Assembly (NCBI GenBank): GCA_016617785.1
Contig: JADILM010000008.1
Span: 248,001-312,000 of the forward strand
Source: Sporobolomyces roseus
Lineage: Eukaryota > Basidiomycota > Microbotryomycetes > Sporidiobolales > Sporidiobolaceae
Length of the DNA: 64,000 nt
Direction of reading: 5' to 3'
This document shows positions 48,574 to 58,232 of this stretch, piece by piece. Position 1 is the stretch's first letter. Every line of letters begins with the position of its first letter. A program made the position numbers and the translations under genes. The notes below the pieces were generated by a model. The model was not told where the DNA came from, searched no databases, and saw only the letters and a list, made by a program, of their open reading frames with translations.

Positions 48574-48849
48574 GGCTTTAGAAGCCCTTGAGGGGTATCG
48601 AGAAAGAGAAAAGCGAGAAGTCGGAGATTGAGGAGAACAGTTGAGGGAGGAGAAGGGGAAGAGAAGAGAGGAGAAGAAAAAAAAGAGAAAAAGGGGGTTT
48701 TCCCGCGGGTAGCCGATGACTGAAAAACAGCACGAGGCGAAAAAACACGTCAGAAATCGATGAAGGCGAGAGGAGAGAGTTCGCAAAGTCTAGAGAGAGA
48801 ACGTAGTCGAAGCTTCTATTCCCGTTTAGTCGTCTAACAACTCCTACTA

Positions 48850-50612
48850 CTATTGACGCTTCGACCACCTCGCCTCGTCAACGCCCAACAAAGCCCTCTC
48901 CAATTGATCCCAATCCTTCGCCCAAGCTCCCTTGTCACTATCCATTTCCCTCGCCCTCTTCAATGCAATCGAGTAACTCGCACGATCCCCTTCAATCAGG
49001 ATCGGGGAATGGGACAATCGTTTCCCTGCTTTGTTCCATGGTGTAGGAGCAGATTTTGATTTGGGCGAGGAAGGGAAATATTCGGATAGGAATGAGGAGA
49101 TGCGCTGTGAGGACAATCTCAACGTATCAGTCTAGAGAATAGCAAAAAAAAGAGAGATACATGAGAAAAGGATCGACTCACTCCAGGTTTCTTTCCACCT
49201 TGTTCTCGAATCAAAGGATGATAAGGTTTGGGCGAATCTGATAGAGGTCCTAGTAGACGAATCTTGCTGAGAGGTACTTGACGAGGTTTCTGACCGAGTT
49301 TCGAAGAGAGTCGAGTGAGGGGAGAGTAGATGGAAATAGTCGAATCGGGAGGGAAAGGAAGGGAAGAGTGGAGTGAGGCGGATGAGCGATGTAGGACCAT
49401 CTTCGTCACGAGTCTGTCGTAGATGATACTCCAAGTCAGCCAGGGAACGGAAGAAGAGGCGATTTGGAAAGTGCTCACCGAGAAGGAGCGAGAGTTCCCC
49501 ATGCTACAGCAGCTGTACCAACTCCTGCAGCACCAAAAGCGAGGGTATACCGCTTCCACTTCGGTGCGACTTCGTATTCTCCAGTCTCCCTACGAAAGTC
49601 GAAAGAGAGTCAGTCGAATTCTCGATCATAATAACGAAACCCTTTGCGCTCGACGGTCTAGAGGAAGCAAGAGGGCGGAACTTACTCGTTGTAGACACTG
49701 TTCGCAAGAAAGGTTCGTCAGGTCAACGCCAAGTAGAACTACTAACTGAAAGTAGGACTCACGCAATGCCTATTCTCGCGAGGTCCGCAGTTACGAAGCA
49801 GAACACTCCAACGACGAAAGCAGCAGACATGATTAACGCCACGTTATAGGGAGGTTGAGCAGTATAGATGACTTCTGCAGCACGAGAAACCGAACAGAAC
49901 GGGAGAAGAGTCAGAAACCGTCGATGAGAAATAGTGGAAAGGAGTGAAAGAGAGAGAGCAGAAGCGAAAGGAAAACCGAGGATCCAGGAAAGGACTAGGT
50001 GCAACAACAAATAAACTAATTTCATATCGACTGTCCCTTTGACCTTTCCGACTTTGTACTGATTTCCTTCTTTACTCTTTTTCTCCTTCGCTTCTGCTCT
50101 CTGCTCTACTTACCTTCTTTGGGTTGTCCATTCTGGATGTCCGCGTTTCCGATTCCTCCATTCGCAACATCCGTACCAGTCTGTGTGAAAAGTCGAAGTT
50201 TTCGATCAGCAGCAACTCTTGCGAAAACGATCGAAAATTCAAGATTCCTCACCTGATTCTCAGTCGCTCGTTTCTCAGGAGTGTTATCATCGACCTTCTG
50301 ATGTTGTACAAACTCCTTCTCGATCATATCCGGAGTAACTTCCTTAGCGACTTCTTGCTGTCCTCCTCCCGTCTCGAACAATGCCGAGTTCGCCTTCTCC
50401 CCTGACTTGCCTACATCAGTTCCTGCCTGTCCTGGTGCAGGTGCTTGAGCGTAAACTGATCCGGAGGTAGCGGCAGAGGTGGCAGAGAAGGATTTAGGTT
50501 TCTTGGTTGATCGCTCTTTCGAGGCTTGAGAGAGGAGTGGGGAAGTCGTAGAGAGTTGTCGGACGCTCAATTGGCGCTGTAGGAGTAGGATCTGACTGGT
50601 ATAACGTTGCAT
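48850..50612 (-). CDS. Probable mitochondrial membrane protein with two transmembrane segments
   Basis: Seven exons (50253-50612, 50114-50180, 49763-49874, 49686-49697, 49479-49589, 49182-49413, 48850-49104) give 382 aa. Exon 4 is a 12-nt microexon (part of VYNE); without it the frame is kept but four residues are lost. The N-terminus MQRYTSQILLLQRQLSVRQLSTTSPLL is Arg/Ser/Leu-rich without acids and looks like a mitochondrial presequence with an RQLS-type cleavage site. A disordered Gly/Ala/Gln-rich linker follows. Two hydrophobic segments come next (NVALIMSAAFVVGVFCFV and YTLAFGAAGVGTAAVAW), separated by a short charged loop (EETGEYEVAPKWKR), then a basic soluble domain (QVPLSKIRLLGPLSD, WAKDWDQLERAL). 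This resembles the layout of TMEM70/TMEM186/TMEM223 assembly factors, but I cannot confirm homology. Confidence 0.72.
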
Positions 50613-50972
50613 AGTGTCGGGTAGAGTTTGGGATGAGGTCAACCCGTGAAATGAATTCGAACTTCTCTTGACTCTCGACACATCACTTCGATTGAACGCT
50701 TCATTGCTCTGAACTCTACATTATGTCTTTCGAGGTATGGCCGGTCTGCTGAAGTCGATCTCTACGTCTTCCACCTTTTTCCCTTCGTCATCGTCCGATT
50801 CCCTTCGACCCTGCTTCGCTGGATCTCGGGATGCTAGCTTCCTGTCTTTCAACTGCTTTGGATCCCCCTCTCGATGGCTGATCCGATTCAGACAGCGAAC
50901 ACTCCGCGGATATCGACTTCAAAACGAAAGAGAAGCGTTAGCTTTCTTTTGTTCTCTCTCTCTTCTCCATCG
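50613..50972. promoter_or_regulatory. Divergent promoter of the mitochondrial-type gene and kinase-like gene A
   Basis: This 360 bp separates the two starts. An in-frame upstream ATG for the kinase-like gene exists at 50874; alignment of its paralog supports the later start at 50973. No specific site is recognised. Confidence 0.35.
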
Positions 50973-52166
50973 ATGTCTTCTCCGCCTCTGACATACGACC
51001 TCCCGGATCGCTATCTTGAACCCGTTACAGAGCATCAGCTCGCACTTCTCGAAGAACGTCGCGCAATCGCCGTTGAAAGTCCGCTCGGTTCGACAGTCAA
51101 GCTGCCCTTCGCCTCCTTCAATCTTCACCCAACGAGCACAGTCGATGTCGCTCTCCTCAATAAATCCGATCATCCTTCACCGAACCCTCTTCGACCAGTA
51201 AACGAATCCCTCCTTTACCGACTCGAACAATCTCCCTCGAATCTCGAAATCAAGCTACTCAAGACTCTACAATCCGGAATAGACAAGTGGTCGCAAGTCT
51301 GGACTGCTACAGTCGAAGGAGAAGGGAGGGTCTATGAAAAGGTCGTCGTCAAATTGCTCGTCGAATCGCTCTATCCGTTTCCTGATGGAATTTGGGTCGC
51401 TGAAGAAGTCGAGGTTTTCGATTGGTGGTCAGCGAAATGGTTCGAATCACGAGAAGCTCGAGCGTCAGTACTCCTCCACTCTCTCACTGGACTCGGGGAC
51501 TGAACTGACATTTTCGTATTCTTCGCTCCAAAGCTACGCCGCTTTTCGCGATCTACAAGGTCGAGACGTTCCCATCTGCTACGGCTTCTATCGCTTTCGA
51601 GTACCTTGGGGAGAAGACGTTGTCGGCATCGTCTTGGAGGATCTGAGCGACCCGAAGATTGCGGTGACTTTCGAAGATTGCTACAAGTCCAATCTGGCGA
51701 AACATGGACAGCTCACAGTCGAAGGGATAGATTCTATCGTAAGTCGCTCACTCTGCTTACTTTACGGTTGAAGGTAGCTGACTAGGACCCGAAACGATTG
51801 ATGAAGGTTTGTCGAATGTTGGAAACTCAACGTCGCTTGCAAGATAGCGAACTAGTCGACTTCGGTTTCGATGTCAAAGATATCCTTGTCCTCAATACGG
51901 CATCGGAGTCCGATCCTCACGTCGTCTTCCTCGACTTTGGCGATCATCGTACGAAGGAAACAATCATCAAATTCTTCACTCCAAAGGAGGACGATCATTC
52001 CGAGGACTTCATACTTCACGCCCTCGCCCGTCGTAGGAAGAACTGGCGAGGCCTCGATGAAGGGAACTTGATTTCCGGGCTCGCAGGATTGATGGGTCGA
52101 ACAATGGACGAATGGTCGAGGATGGAATTGGTTCGAAACAAGCTTGGAATAGTCGCTGAGCGTTAG
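50973..52166 (+). CDS. Degenerate protein-kinase-like protein, copy A
   Basis: Three exons (50973-51463, 51534-51738, 51807-52166) give 351 aa. It is paralogous to 58233-59429, with identical lengths for exons 2 (205 nt) and 3 (360 nt). Conserved blocks are YDLPDRYLEPVTEHQLALLEERR; SPNPLRPVNESLLYRLE; KWSQVWTATVEGEGRVYEKVVVKLLVESLYP (glycine-poor loop and a VVVK Lys); VPICYGFYRFRVPWGEDVVGIVLEDLS (hinge-like); and DFGFDVKDILVL...HVVFLDFGD. The last resembles the catalytic loop and DFG of the protein-kinase-like fold, but the HxD His and the loop Asn are replaced. This suggests a pseudokinase or small-molecule kinase relative of the kind expanded in basidiomycetes. Substrate and activity are unknown. 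It is convergent with the F-box/LRR-like gene at 52714-54043. Confidence 0.72.
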
Positions 52167-52713
52167 ATCATCTCTTCGTTTGCAATAAGTGAGAGCACTG
52201 CTCAATAGAAATCGTTGCATTCCTTTGATCTCGAAAAACTAATCAAGCAAACTTCTTCACTACTTCATTTCTCTCCTTTCTTCCTTGATTCGTCATTCAC
52301 TCCAATCTTCAACTCTTTCCAACTCTTTCTCAAATTCCCTCTCGACTCTGACAGCTTCCTGTCAAGAATTGAGATCTGCGTGATTGAGAATGAGTTTCTA
52401 TTCCCGATAGTTTTACTTTCGCCACCATTTTTATTCTTTGTCAGCTTTCATCTTTCCTTCTATTTTGTTCTATCTTTCTACACCGCTTTTCATGGCTTTA
52501 GTCAGTCGCTTACGACGCCTCTCCTTTCCTTCCATCGGCTTCTATCGTGACCCTAGCTTTCCCCCTTTGCTTTCCCTTTTATAGAGCTTTCCTCTTCTCT
52601 CTCTTTCTTTCTCTTTGTTCACTCTATCGTTCAAAGACTCAAGAGTAGTTTCTATAGGTTAGTTCTACAATTCATTATGTTCACTCTATCGTTCAAAGAT
52701 TCAAGAGTAGTTT
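52167..52713. other. Convergent intergenic region with a 41-bp direct repeat
   Basis: These 547 bp are strongly T/C-rich (52255-52620). Near the right end a 41-bp unit occurs twice (52617-52657 and 52679-52719). No gene is supported. Confidence 0.5.
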
Positions 52714-52719
52714 CTATAG
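52617..52719. repeat. 41-bp imperfect direct repeat overlapping a stop codon
   Basis: The unit beginning GTTCACTCTATCGTTCAAAG lies at 52617-52657 and again at 52679-52719 with one C/T difference, start to start 62 bp. The second copy includes the TAG stop (52714-52716) and the last codon of the minus-strand F-box/LRR-like gene, so the first copy looks like a duplication of the gene's 3' end into its own downstream region. Confidence 0.85.
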
Positions 52720-54043
52720 TCCGTTCAACACTTCCAAAGCAGTTCCATCCACCTTTACTCCCTCAAATTCGACAATTCTCAAGAACTCGACCAAACCTCT
52801 CCTCGTGAAGGTATCTGTCCATTCTGGTAATCTCCAATCGGGATAGACGTCCCACGAATCTCCATCAGGTCCTGCGTAAGGTTCTCCAGCTTCTTCGACA
52901 GTTGTTCCAATTGCCCCCACCACGTTATCGAGCGTTATCGAATGAAGAGTACGGTGCTTTGTCGAGCCGATAACGAGTTTTGTGAGTTGTTCGAGGGATA
53001 CTTGAGCTTTGTAGCCGAAGGTGAGAGTCTCAAGTGGGAGGGCGAGGAGAGCAGAGTAAGATGAGGGAGAAGTAGATGAACAGCTTCCTCCGAGAGTGAT
53101 CGATTCCAGATTAGGGCATTCAGATAGGGCTTCAACGAGAGACGAGGTTGAGACTGGACCGTGCGCAGGTGATCGATTGAGCTCGAGTTCGAGAAGCTTG
53201 TCGCTGTGCTGCAAGCCCTCGAGGAGTTCAGTGACTGGCGATTGTCCGGAGGTATCGATGAGGGTGAGAGAAGTGATGGAGGAAGACGATCCGATGAGAT
53301 GTCTTGTTGACGATGCGCTCGACGTGAGAGGTCCAACGAGACGAAGGCTTTCAAGTTGAGTTGAGAGAGGAACAGGCGGAGACGTTTGAAGGTTCGGATG
53401 GATCGTGGAAGGATCGCGGTAAACAGACAAGAGGAAGGCTTCAAGCTTCATGAAGCTGGAGAGGATGGTGTAGTGTGCTGGGTCGAACGGATCTTCGAAT
53501 TGTGGGAAACTCGAGGTGAGAGAGAGTTTAACGAGTCTCGGGAAACAATTGCTGGTCATCTCTTGAGTGAGGATCGAGGTAGCGAGACGGTACGATCCAG
53601 AGGTGGAGAGAGTTGTGATGTCTGCGAGAGCGTGGAACAAGTCCTGAAGTTGATCAGAGGATGGGACGAGAGGATCATTTGATTCCGTTGGAACTCCTTG
53701 ATGAGGGACGAACGTGAAATTGATGTTGATGTGGAGATGATCGATGTACGTCGCCAATGTCGATCTTCTTCGTGTCAGGTCACAGAGCACCTCTAGATCT
53801 TTGTAGGAGTCGAGGACGAGGTGATGAAAGAGAGGTTTTTGTTGGAAAGGGAGAAGATGTTTCGAGAGGGGATCGAGGATCGGCTTTTCTTCCGCTTGAA
53901 CAGAGTCGAAGATATCTTGTGTGACGTCGGGAGGGAGAAGGGAGAAGTAGTTCTGTCGGTGGGCGAAGAGACAAGTCGAGGTGAGTAAAGAAGAGAAGGG
54001 AGGAAAGAATCTTGAACAATTGGCTCACCTTGGATCCGCTCAT
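52714..54043 (-). CDS. F-box/LRR-like protein, family member 5
   Basis: Two exons: a 15-nt first coding exon (54029-54043, MSGSK) and 52714-53952, together 417 aa. The first-exon length equals that of member 3. The F-box-like region reads NYFSLLPPDVTQDIFDSV and is followed by PILDPLSKHLLPFQQKPLFHH. The LRR-like centre has FPQFEDPFDPAHY, SLRLVGPLTS and LESITLGGS. The C-terminal part is LETLTFGYKAQVSLEQLTKLV, RTLHSITLDNV, then the module DWRLPEWTDTFTRRGLVEFL...VDGTALEVL, ending at once after it. This is the cleanest example of the family's terminal module. It is divergent from the F-box gene at 54364. The role is inferred only from the F-box-LRR layout. Confidence 0.8.
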
Positions 54044-54363
54044 AGTATATACGAGATTCTTTGTGAGTATATTCGAGTCGAATCGAGCAATCCCAAGCTA
54101 GAGAAGTGAAGGGTAAGAAAGAGAAGGAAACTCGTTGACGCTCTCACTCCTACAACTCACTTGATCGACCAAGACAGCTCGGTAGATACTCAAGATCAAT
54201 ACAGAATCATAAATAGGTGACCAGGGTACTGTCTCGTGAGTCTAGCTTCCTTTTCTTTCCCTCCCACTCTTCCATCTCGGAACAGCTCTCCTCGTCCTCT
54301 CACGCTTCTGAATGTCCCACAAGCTATCTGTATCCTCCTATGAGATGCTGATCTACCTCGTAT
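54044..54363. promoter_or_regulatory. Divergent promoter between two F-box-type genes
   Basis: These 320 bp separate the starts of the genes at 52714-54043 and 54364-55537. Apart from a pyrimidine-rich stretch I recognise no site. Confidence 0.35.
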
Positions 54364-55537
54364 ATGCCTCACAGATTCCTCAACATGTCGAATTCGCTCT
54401 CTCCTCCCACTTCTCCCCATTCTTCCTCCCCTTCTTCACTCTATCGACCCTTCTCTTACCTCCCTTTCGAACTCGTTCAACAAATCATCGAATCGACATT
54501 TCCGCATCACTACCGCTCATCTACCTACACAACCCGACAAGCTACTCTTCGCTCTCTCTGTCTCGTCTCCCACCTCTTTCGAGAGGTCGCTCAACCCCTC
54601 CTCTTCGCAGTAGCAAGGTATACGAATCGACTGGGTCGAGTCGCCTGGGATCAGCGATACTGTAGGGGCAGCGACGAGGCGTTTCTAGCGGAGGACCTTG
54701 TTTTCCTTCGCTTCGATTTCGTCGTTCCTGCCCTTGCAGCCCTCAGCGTCGAGTACAGCGGGATACGCTCTCTCACGATTTGGGAGTTCAAGGGGAGTCT
54801 AGATCTAGCGGATCTGTCCCCACTCGGCAGTAAGCTATTCTGCTCTTCGAGGCCTGCCGCCGGCCGTACTCATCCTCTTCGAAACCTTCACAGACCTACA
54901 GACCCTACGACTCGCATCCCTCAGCCTTACACAAACCGGTCGGCTCTGTCTACTGAAGCTCAAAGAGATGCAGCTCTTGTGGGTGGTCAACGCAGAGCGT
55001 ATCATGCTTCCGGAATCTCTCCCCAGTCTTCGCGCTCTACTGTACTCATCACAGGGTCGGCCCGCTTCTCAAACCCTCTCTCTGGCGCTCGCTAGTATCA
55101 CACCACAGCTCGAAATGCTATCTCTCGATTTGGACATCATTTCGAAACTATCGGAGGACTTCGTTCGTACCGTCACTTCGTTCACTCTCTTCGACGTAAC
55201 CGTGGAAGCCGCTGAGCTTCCGATGGGACGGAACGTACGCTTGATGCTAGATCAGAACGATTTGGAAGCTGTCGACGTACTCGAAGATCTCGCGCACAAC
55301 CTCTCATGGCGACCCTCTTCTTCCGCTCCTACGCTCCTCTACCTTCCTCCCAGCTCGATCGACAAGCCTACCTCCTCTGATAGGTTCGAATTCGTCCTCC
55401 ATCGATTATCACTCGCATGTCAGAAGAAGAACGTCGAAATTGTTCGGGAAGAACAACCGGTTTCATGGATGTCGGATTCGGGTATCTCACAAGATTTCTG
55501 GAATAGGATGAAGAGGCGAAAGATTGGATTGGATTGA
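54364..55537 (+). CDS. F-box protein with LRR-like region, separate from the five-member family
   Basis: Two exons (54364-54829, 54894-55537) give 369 aa; the in-frame ATG at 54385 (MSNSLSPP) is an alternative start. The 64-nt intron (GTAAGC donor, CACAG acceptor) joins DLADLSPLG to NLQTLRLASLSLTQTG and explains what otherwise looks like a frameshift. A canonical basidiomycete-type F-box lies at about residues 30-75: YLPFELVQQIIEST...LRSLCLVSHLFREVAQPLLF. Leucine-rich strands follow (IRSLTIWEFKG, LQTLRLASLSLT, LPSLRALLYSS). F-box proteins bind Skp1 in SCF ubiquitin ligases and present substrates. It lacks the FxDPF, LxGPL and WxLPxW marks of the neighbouring family. A copied fragment of RAD16 begins 66 bp after its stop. 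Confidence 0.78.
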
Positions 55538-55602
55538 TGAAGCATCGCCACTCGAATTCGACTTCGGGAGTCGATACCCCGAGCGGTGTTGCTCGACGAC
55601 GA

Positions 55603-56081
55603 CGATGTTTGGAGCACGACAGAGTCCTCGAGGTGCGCTGCTTGACCCGGTGGAACCGTGAGCATGGAGTTGTTCATCGATCTTTATCTTTGATGTTGAA
55701 ACTGACTTGGACTTGTAATTTTCCCGTTTTCCCGTTTTCTCTTTTCTAGCTGCTGTCGAACTACAAGCTATGGATCGTTGCCATCGACTCGGACAACGTA
55801 AGCCTACTTTCTCCATCTCTGTCGCACAGGAAGTAGGAGAGATGGGGTGGAGGAAGATCGTCGTCGTCGTCGTTTCGCAAGTTCTCATAACTGACTCCCC
55901 TCTTCGCTCTATAGATCGCCCAATCAAAGTCACTCGCCTCGTCATCGAGAACAGTATTGAATCTCGTATCCTCGAACTCCAGAAGAAGAAGGAGAATCTC
56001 GCTGCATCAGCTTTGGGAGACGACGATAAAGCGATGGGACGTCTCTCTCCCGAAGATCTCGCTTTCTTGTTCAGCTTGTAA
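55603..56081 (+). pseudogene. Truncated inverted copy of the RAD16 3' end
   Basis: This segment is an inverted copy of the last three exons of RAD16 (59596-60074 on the minus strand). The copies of exons 15 (55750-55797) and 16 (55915-56081, stop TAA) and the intron between them are intact, and their protein is identical ([42 protein letters not shown]). The exon 14 copy (about 55603-55660) is decayed: small deletions around GAGGTGCGCTG and GACCCGGTGG break the LLDPWWN reading frame. There is no helicase core, RING domain or promoter, so it cannot make a functional protein, though a short transcript from the upstream F-box gene could run through it. Confidence 0.85.
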
Positions 56082-56211
56082 TCTTCTCGTCGTTGTGTGC
56101 TAGTCATTCTGTATGTTGCTCTCTCTCTTTTACGTACTCTGCTTTCCTCTCTCTCTCTTCTTTTCGTGTAGTACTTTCGAAAGAAACGATGTTGGAAGTA
56201 AGGTTCTCGAT
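55690..56211 (+). repeat. Inverted repeat, left arm (RAD16 3' end and downstream DNA)
   Basis: Bases 55690-56211 match 59466-59987 in reverse complement (position sum 115677) with only about three mismatches seen, for example GTAATTTT against GTGATTTT and ACTCTGC against ACTCTCC. Homology stops sharply after GGTTCTCGAT at 56211 and fades upstream of 55690 into the decayed exon 14 copy. The spacer between the arms is about 3.25 kb. Confidence 0.88.
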
Positions 56212-56293
56212 GTCATTTTCGCCTACAACCCCGCAAATGTCAAAGGTTCGAATCTTCGGCGAAACGTCGACACGCTGTCCATTGCTTCGAGAT

Positions 56294-58076
56294 CTACAGA
56301 ATTTCGAGTGGACCACTACTCGCCTCACCCTCGAACAGAACGACGGGGTTGTACGCGAGTCGGCTCCTCGGGGGGAACGTCGGGGCCCGCCGGGATGATT
56401 CGTGGTGTATATCCTGGTAGATAGTGCTGAGAGGGTCGAGGGATTGATACCTGAACGGCATCAAGCAAAAAATGCGTTAATACGGGGAGAAGCTTTATGA
56501 TCGACGATTACGAACTGGGACTCGGCGATTGAGCATCGTTGCGAGGCAATGCTGCATGCAGGTTATCGAACATTAGCAGAATCTGGTGCAGAACGAAGTG
56601 AAACTCACATCGAGACTCCGAGGACGTAGATGGAATGGAACATTGATTCGCTGCGACGAAATCGATGCGTCAATGTCGATCTATCAGTGGCCCGGAGGTA
56701 GTGAAAGCATAACAGACGTTATAGTCCACGACACCTAGCTCGTTGAGCGCACAGAGCGCCAAGAATGCGGTCGCACTTCGCAACCCGAGGTTCATCGGAT
56801 CCTGGAGGACGTCGAATGTTTCTATAGGTCCTCCTTTTGGATTGTAGCATTGATGCGAAGCTACTGAAACTTTGTCTACTTGAGGAGAAAGCTGTCGTTC
56901 GACATTGAGACCAACGGCGTTCTCGTAGTCGAGCAGGAGAAATCGTCGACAGTCGAAGTAATGGGCATACCTGTTTCAGCAGGTCAGCTGAGCTATCGTC
57001 GTGGGGCCAATGAAATGTGCAAAATCTTACATCAGTACTTGTGGCAAGAGGGTTCGAGCATTCTCTTCAGTGAGGGCGAGATCCCATCCTGAAGGACGTA
57101 CATAACCTGCTTTCTGAGCTCTCGAGGGTGTCAGCGCTTCGTGCGAGATGGCGGTGAGCTATCCATACCTTCTCTTCGATGACCAAGACATAAACTCGCT
57201 CTCGCAAGTGATGAGCTGTCAAGGCAGGAGATTGCGAGAAATCACGACGATCAAAAATCACGATAGCGTGATCAAGGAATATCGCTACAAAACGACAGAT
57301 TCAGCCAGAGTCAGAGGCAAAGAGAGGGACATGTGTCAGCTTACAAGTTGATGACTGAGGAGTGCAGCTAGTTTGATGCTGAATCGTAACTACGAAGTGC
57401 TGACGGAGACGAGGGTCTATGATCTCGTTCAGCAGTGCCGTCACAGGCGTGAGGATATTGACTAGTGCAAGGTCCCTGTACAGCCCTCAAAGTATGAGTA
57501 TACTCGAGAGGAGGAAATAACAGAAAGACTCGCCCGATATCGCCTTCGCTCTCGATGAGCTTGCGTAGCTGCGGTCGATGATCGATTCCCATGTCCGATG
57601 TAGTGTATACGGATCTCAAGAACTCGTGAGCGATAGACGTAGACTGGGACTTGTTCCAGGACGTGCGGTGGACGAAAGCTCGATTGAACGGTTCAAGCAG
57701 TTGCGAGTCGTTGGGTGTAGGCTTGTCAACAATGCGGGCAGGACAGGTAACAAGTTCTTCTTGAAGCATTTCTTGTGCCGAGTACTGGAGTGAGAAGGGT
57801 CAGTCCCCAACGAAGCATGTCGAGACGACATTTCCTTACAGAAGCCGTTTCGAAGGGTTTCGAGGTCGGAATTGCTGAATGCGGATTAGCTTGACGAGGG
57901 GGTCGTATCTGCTTCTCGTACATCTTTGCTTCGTGCTTACGCTGCTTCTGTCTCTGTTTGTCTAGCTTGCTGAGGTTGTAAGAAATGTAAGGCGACTTGG
58001 AAGATTGCCGCGATTGAGGCTTGAATGGATTGAACTGAAGGAGGTCATCGAGAGGTGAACGTAGTGCCTGTAGCAT
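56294..58076 (-). CDS. Unrecognised 8-exon protein
   Basis: Eight exons (57840-58076, 57534-57784, 57345-57475, 57169-57284, 57031-57113, 56714-56970, 56512-56650, 56294-56450) give 456 aa, closing exactly. I do not recognise the family. The N-terminus is basic and Gln/Lys-rich (KLDKQRQKQRKHEAKMYEKQIRP). The middle has hydrophobic cores LALVNILTPVTALLNEIIDPRL, FLDHAIVIFDRRDF and RVYVLVIEEKKAGYVRPSGWDLALTEENARTLLPQVL. The C-terminal half reads YFDCRRFLLLDYENAVGLNVE, LRSATAFLALCALNELGVVDYN, FVLHQILLMFDNLHAAL and RLAYNPVVLFEGEASSGPLEIL. It looks like one globular protein, possibly nuclease- or kinase-like, but no catalytic motif is secure. Intron 2 (57476-57533) has a GCGAGT donor, a GC-AG intron. 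It is divergent from kinase-like gene B (156 bp); its 3' end is 83 bp from the inverted-repeat arm. Confidence 0.68.
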
Positions 58077-58232
58077 GATGTAACGACGGCTGTGCGATGA
58101 GGAGAGAGAGAGAGAAGGAAGAGGAGAAAGAAAGGGGAGCGAGGGAGAAGAAGCGGGGAAGACGAGGTCCCAGCGCAAGGTTCCCCGGCTCTTTTCTTTC
58201 CCTTTTCCCTCCTACACTTCACTCGAGTCAGC
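58077..58232. promoter_or_regulatory. Divergent promoter with a GA/CT-rich tract
   Basis: This 156-bp interval lies between the 8-exon gene and kinase-like gene B. It is dominated by a purine tract (about 58098-58165, GAGA and GGGAGA repeats) followed by a pyrimidine tract (58190-58225). Such tracts are common nucleosome-depleted promoter elements in fungi. Confidence 0.45.

Noticed and set aside
54760..54970. Apparent frameshift in the F-box gene
   Set aside because: A 64-nt intron at 54830-54893 with GTAAGC and CACAG joins the two frames perfectly, so the gene is intact.
57027..58076. Shorter model of the 8-exon gene ending at TAA 57027
   Set aside because: A GTAAG donor overlaps that stop, and joining it to 56970 continues a well-formed protein through three more exons that close in frame.
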